A DNA stretch of 64,000 bases from Rhodocollybia butyracea (lineage: Eukaryota > Basidiomycota > Agaricomycetes > Agaricales > Omphalotaceae), in the NCBI GenBank assembly GCA_015501585.1, contig JADNRY010000003.1, forward strand, positions 372,001-436,000. The letters run 5' to 3'. This document shows positions 61,778-64,000 of this stretch, one piece after another. The notes below the pieces were generated by a model. It saw nothing but the letters and a program-made list of their open reading frames with translations, was not told the DNA's origin and did no database searches. A program made the position numbers and the translations under genes. Numbering within the stretch: position 1 is the first letter of the stretch; each line of letters opens with the position of its first letter.

Positions 61778-64000
61778 ATGGCGATTTCTAGATCTCGCTG
61801 TATTTCGCTCATACTCTTGATATGTTTATCATCTACTTTTCTAGAATTTGCGCGCTCTGATTCAGTCTACGTCGCTAGTCATGATTATTCGGTAGGAGCT
61901 TACGGCGGTGGGCCATACCAAACATTTTTCTCCTCCAACTATACCCCGTAAGTCTTCGGAACTAGAGTGCATGCCGGCGTGATTTATCCGCTCTATAGAG
62001 TCGCTTGGAACTTTGTGCAGCCTATGAACAAATCCAAAAACGCACTCACCCCTGGTTATTTTTTTACTGCTCCATACGGTGCGCGAAGTCTGCACGCAGA
62101 TTAATTATCTTTTAACATGATATCCGTAGGGGACAGCACTGTGCAACCAGGGGCGTGTATATTCGATAACGAGGGACAACTTATCTGGGATGGATCAGCC
62201 TATGGCGCAACCCTAGTCTTTCAAGTCGAAACGTATCTCGGAGAGCCCCATATCGTAATATGGTCGGGGGATATCCTCAACACCGGAGTGGGAAGTGGCT
62301 ATATCAATTTACTTAACAGGTAAAGTGGGAAAATGACCGTTCGATATGCGTTTCTGACAATTGGTTCCTTCAGCCAATACCAGCGTATTGCCAGATAGTG
62401 ATTAGCCCCAACTCTTGCCTTGAACTTGAAAGTCTCAAACGATTATCTAGCACCACAAATCTGACCGACGTCGTGGGTTCAGTCCTTGCAGATTTTCACG
62501 AAGTATGATCGCATTTTGCGGGTGGGACTTTGCTCATTCTTCAACTTCAGACTAGGATATCACCAAGGAATACGGCATTGATGACTGCATACTATACCCG
62601 AGAATTCGATCTTTCACCTGTCGGAGGACCTGCCGCTGGATACATCCTCGATAGTGTGTTCCAGGAACACAACATAAGCTCTGGTGCGTATCAAGGCAAA
62701 TCCCTCTTTGCAAAGTTTCATTTCTGTTGTAGGGGAAACGTTGTTTACTTGGCATGCGTCTGATCATGTAGATCCTAGTGTTTGCCATAACCCTCTTGGG
62801 GATGGTGGCGGATCGCCAACCCAAGCTTGGGACTACTTTGTGCGTATCAATGTTCAGCACATCCAAACTAGCTGAGTAATTGGCGCAAAGCACATCAACT
62901 CTATCGACTCGTCATCCAACGATGGCAACTACCTTATCTCCTCTCGTCATTGTTTTGGTTTATACTTTATCAACGGAACCTCTGGTGACATTATTTGGCA
63001 AATGGGAGGTGACAACTCGTCATTTACCATGGGAAATGGCACGGAATACAGCTGGCAACATCATGCACGGTGGGTAACCAAGAATGATACCTATGCGACC
63101 ATGACGTGAGTGCTTTCACCTTTGCTCCTTCCCGTACTTCACTAATCCTGATGGCAGGCTTGTGAGTGTCTTCATTCCGGTTCTTTTCAATGCCTCGCTC
63201 ACTCGTGCCCCCAGTTCGATAATGCAGGTTTGCGATATTTCTATCCAACTATAGATAGTCTCGGACCACTGAAATGATGTACAGGCATGTTTGGTGTGTC
63301 AGACGAACCAGTTTCTCGAGGAGTGTACCTAGGTGTCAATTTTACCAATATGACGGTCGAACTAATCCAGGAATTTCCTTCGGTGAACGATACTATCTCT
63401 CAGAGTCAGGGTAGTGTGCAGTTACAGCCTAACGGGGATATCCTCACTGGATGGGGCTTCATGCCTTGGTACGGTGAATTTACTTCCGCAGGTGATCTCA
63501 TCTGGAAGGCACAATTTGGTGTTATCGGCGAGGCAAATAACGAAGCTTGTATGTCATGCCCAACTTTGTTCCCCTCAGTTTGTTTTCATCGCTAACCAGC
63601 TATTCGCAGACCGCATGCTCCGATTCAACTGGACTGGCGAGCCAACAGCTCCTCCAGATGTAGCGATTGCCAATACCGTTAGCTCCTCCGGTTCCAACAA
63701 TGTGATTAGCTTCTATGTCTCATGGAACGGCGACACACGTACTTCACGCTGGGAATTAATCGGCGCACCCGACTCTTCTGGTTCTAAAACACAATCGTTG
63801 TACAACCAGACCCGTACCGGTTTCGAAACCACGATTACTTTTAACACTGCAATAAAGTCTCATGAATTCTACGCGGTCAGGGCTCTTTCTGCTAATGGCA
63901 CGCACTTGGGAACCAGCAATTTCATGAAGCCTGGGAATGGTGTTTTGGCTGTGGTGGTTGGAGGTTGGAGAATGGTTCTGGTTGTTGCGGGCGCTTTATA
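61778..64000 (+). CDS. Arylsulfotransferase-like protein, tandem copy 2, intact start, truncated by window end
   Basis: The ATG at 61778 gives MAISRSRCISLILLICLSST, a clean signal peptide, then FLEFARSDSVYVASHDYSVG and PYQTFFSSNYTP. Splicing gives VAWNFVQPMNKSKNALTPGY, FFTAPYGARDSTVQPGACIF, DNEGQLIWDGSAYGATLVFQ. Next come ILDSVFQEHNI, WHASDHVDPSVCHNPLGDGG, HINSIDSSSNDGNYLISSRH, CFGLYFINGTSGDIIWQMGG, EYSWQHHARWVTKND, FDNAG-MFGVSDEPVSRGVYLG and WGFMPWYGEFTSAGDLIWKA. The last exon has FYVSWNGDTRTSRWELIGAP and reaches 64000 without a stop. The His-rich blocks WHASDHVDPS, QHHARW and SSRH are those conserved in fungal ASST proteins. Acceptor and donor sulfate esters are unknown. This is the reference copy for judging damage in copy 1. 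Confidence 0.85.

Larger units (their letters stand above)
61211..64000. repeat. Tandem segmental duplication, unit 2 (runs off window)
   Basis: Partner of the unit beginning at 57838. It opens with a short remnant of the SET gene 5' end, followed by the arylsulfotransferase upstream region and gene. Confidence 0.88.

Overview
The window looks like nuclear DNA of a filamentous basidiomycete, most likely an Agaricomycete. Almost every gene is cut by several short GT-AG introns (about 45-70 nt), intergenic gaps are small, and many proteins are typical of mushroom genomes: a CBM1-linked GH11 xylanase, a GH18 chitinase-like enzyme, fungal arylsulfotransferases, a Pcl-type cyclin and Ser/Thr-rich single-pass membrane proteins. 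No virus, transposon, tRNA, rRNA or CRISPR array was recognised. All gene models were spliced by eye.

Layout. 0-21.7 kb is a dense housekeeping block: a truncated unknown gene, mitochondrial alternative oxidase, a Pet127-like mitochondrial RNA factor, Nup42-like FG nucleoporin, an unknown acidic-tailed protein, a poly-G/poly-T anomaly, ARL8 GTPase, a SCOC-like coiled-coil protein, proteasome ubiquitin receptor Rpn13, actin-capping protein alpha, a PHD-finger protein, a SAP protein with three zinc-finger-like repeats, a Pcl/Pho80-type cyclin and a SIKE/FGFR1OP2-like STRIPAK component. Several of these form divergent pairs sharing promoters of only about 90-150 bp.

21.7-38.7 kb is looser and mixes secreted or membrane proteins (metallophosphoesterase, Ser-rich membrane protein, GH18 enzyme, small secreted protein) with eL34, the eIF2 assembly factor CDC123 and pyruvate decarboxylase. 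39-47.7 kb holds MPS1/TTK kinase, a large coiled-coil protein with a C-terminal membrane anchor and a sensor-like Ser/Thr-rich membrane protein. 48.5-56 kb carries the GH11-CBM1 xylanase, a divergent CK1-like kinase and a delta-12 fatty acid desaturase.

56-64 kb holds a SET-domain methyltransferase followed by a tandem segmental duplication (offset about 3.37 kb) of an arylsulfotransferase gene. Copy 2 has an intact signal peptide and runs off the window. Copy 1 has a frameshifted 5' end. Both copies keep a perfect TGACGTCA palindrome upstream.

Cautions: several single-base frameshifts, two of them in G4 runs, and an 84-nt poly-G tract between near-identical direct repeats suggest that part of the oddity comes from sequencing or assembly error.
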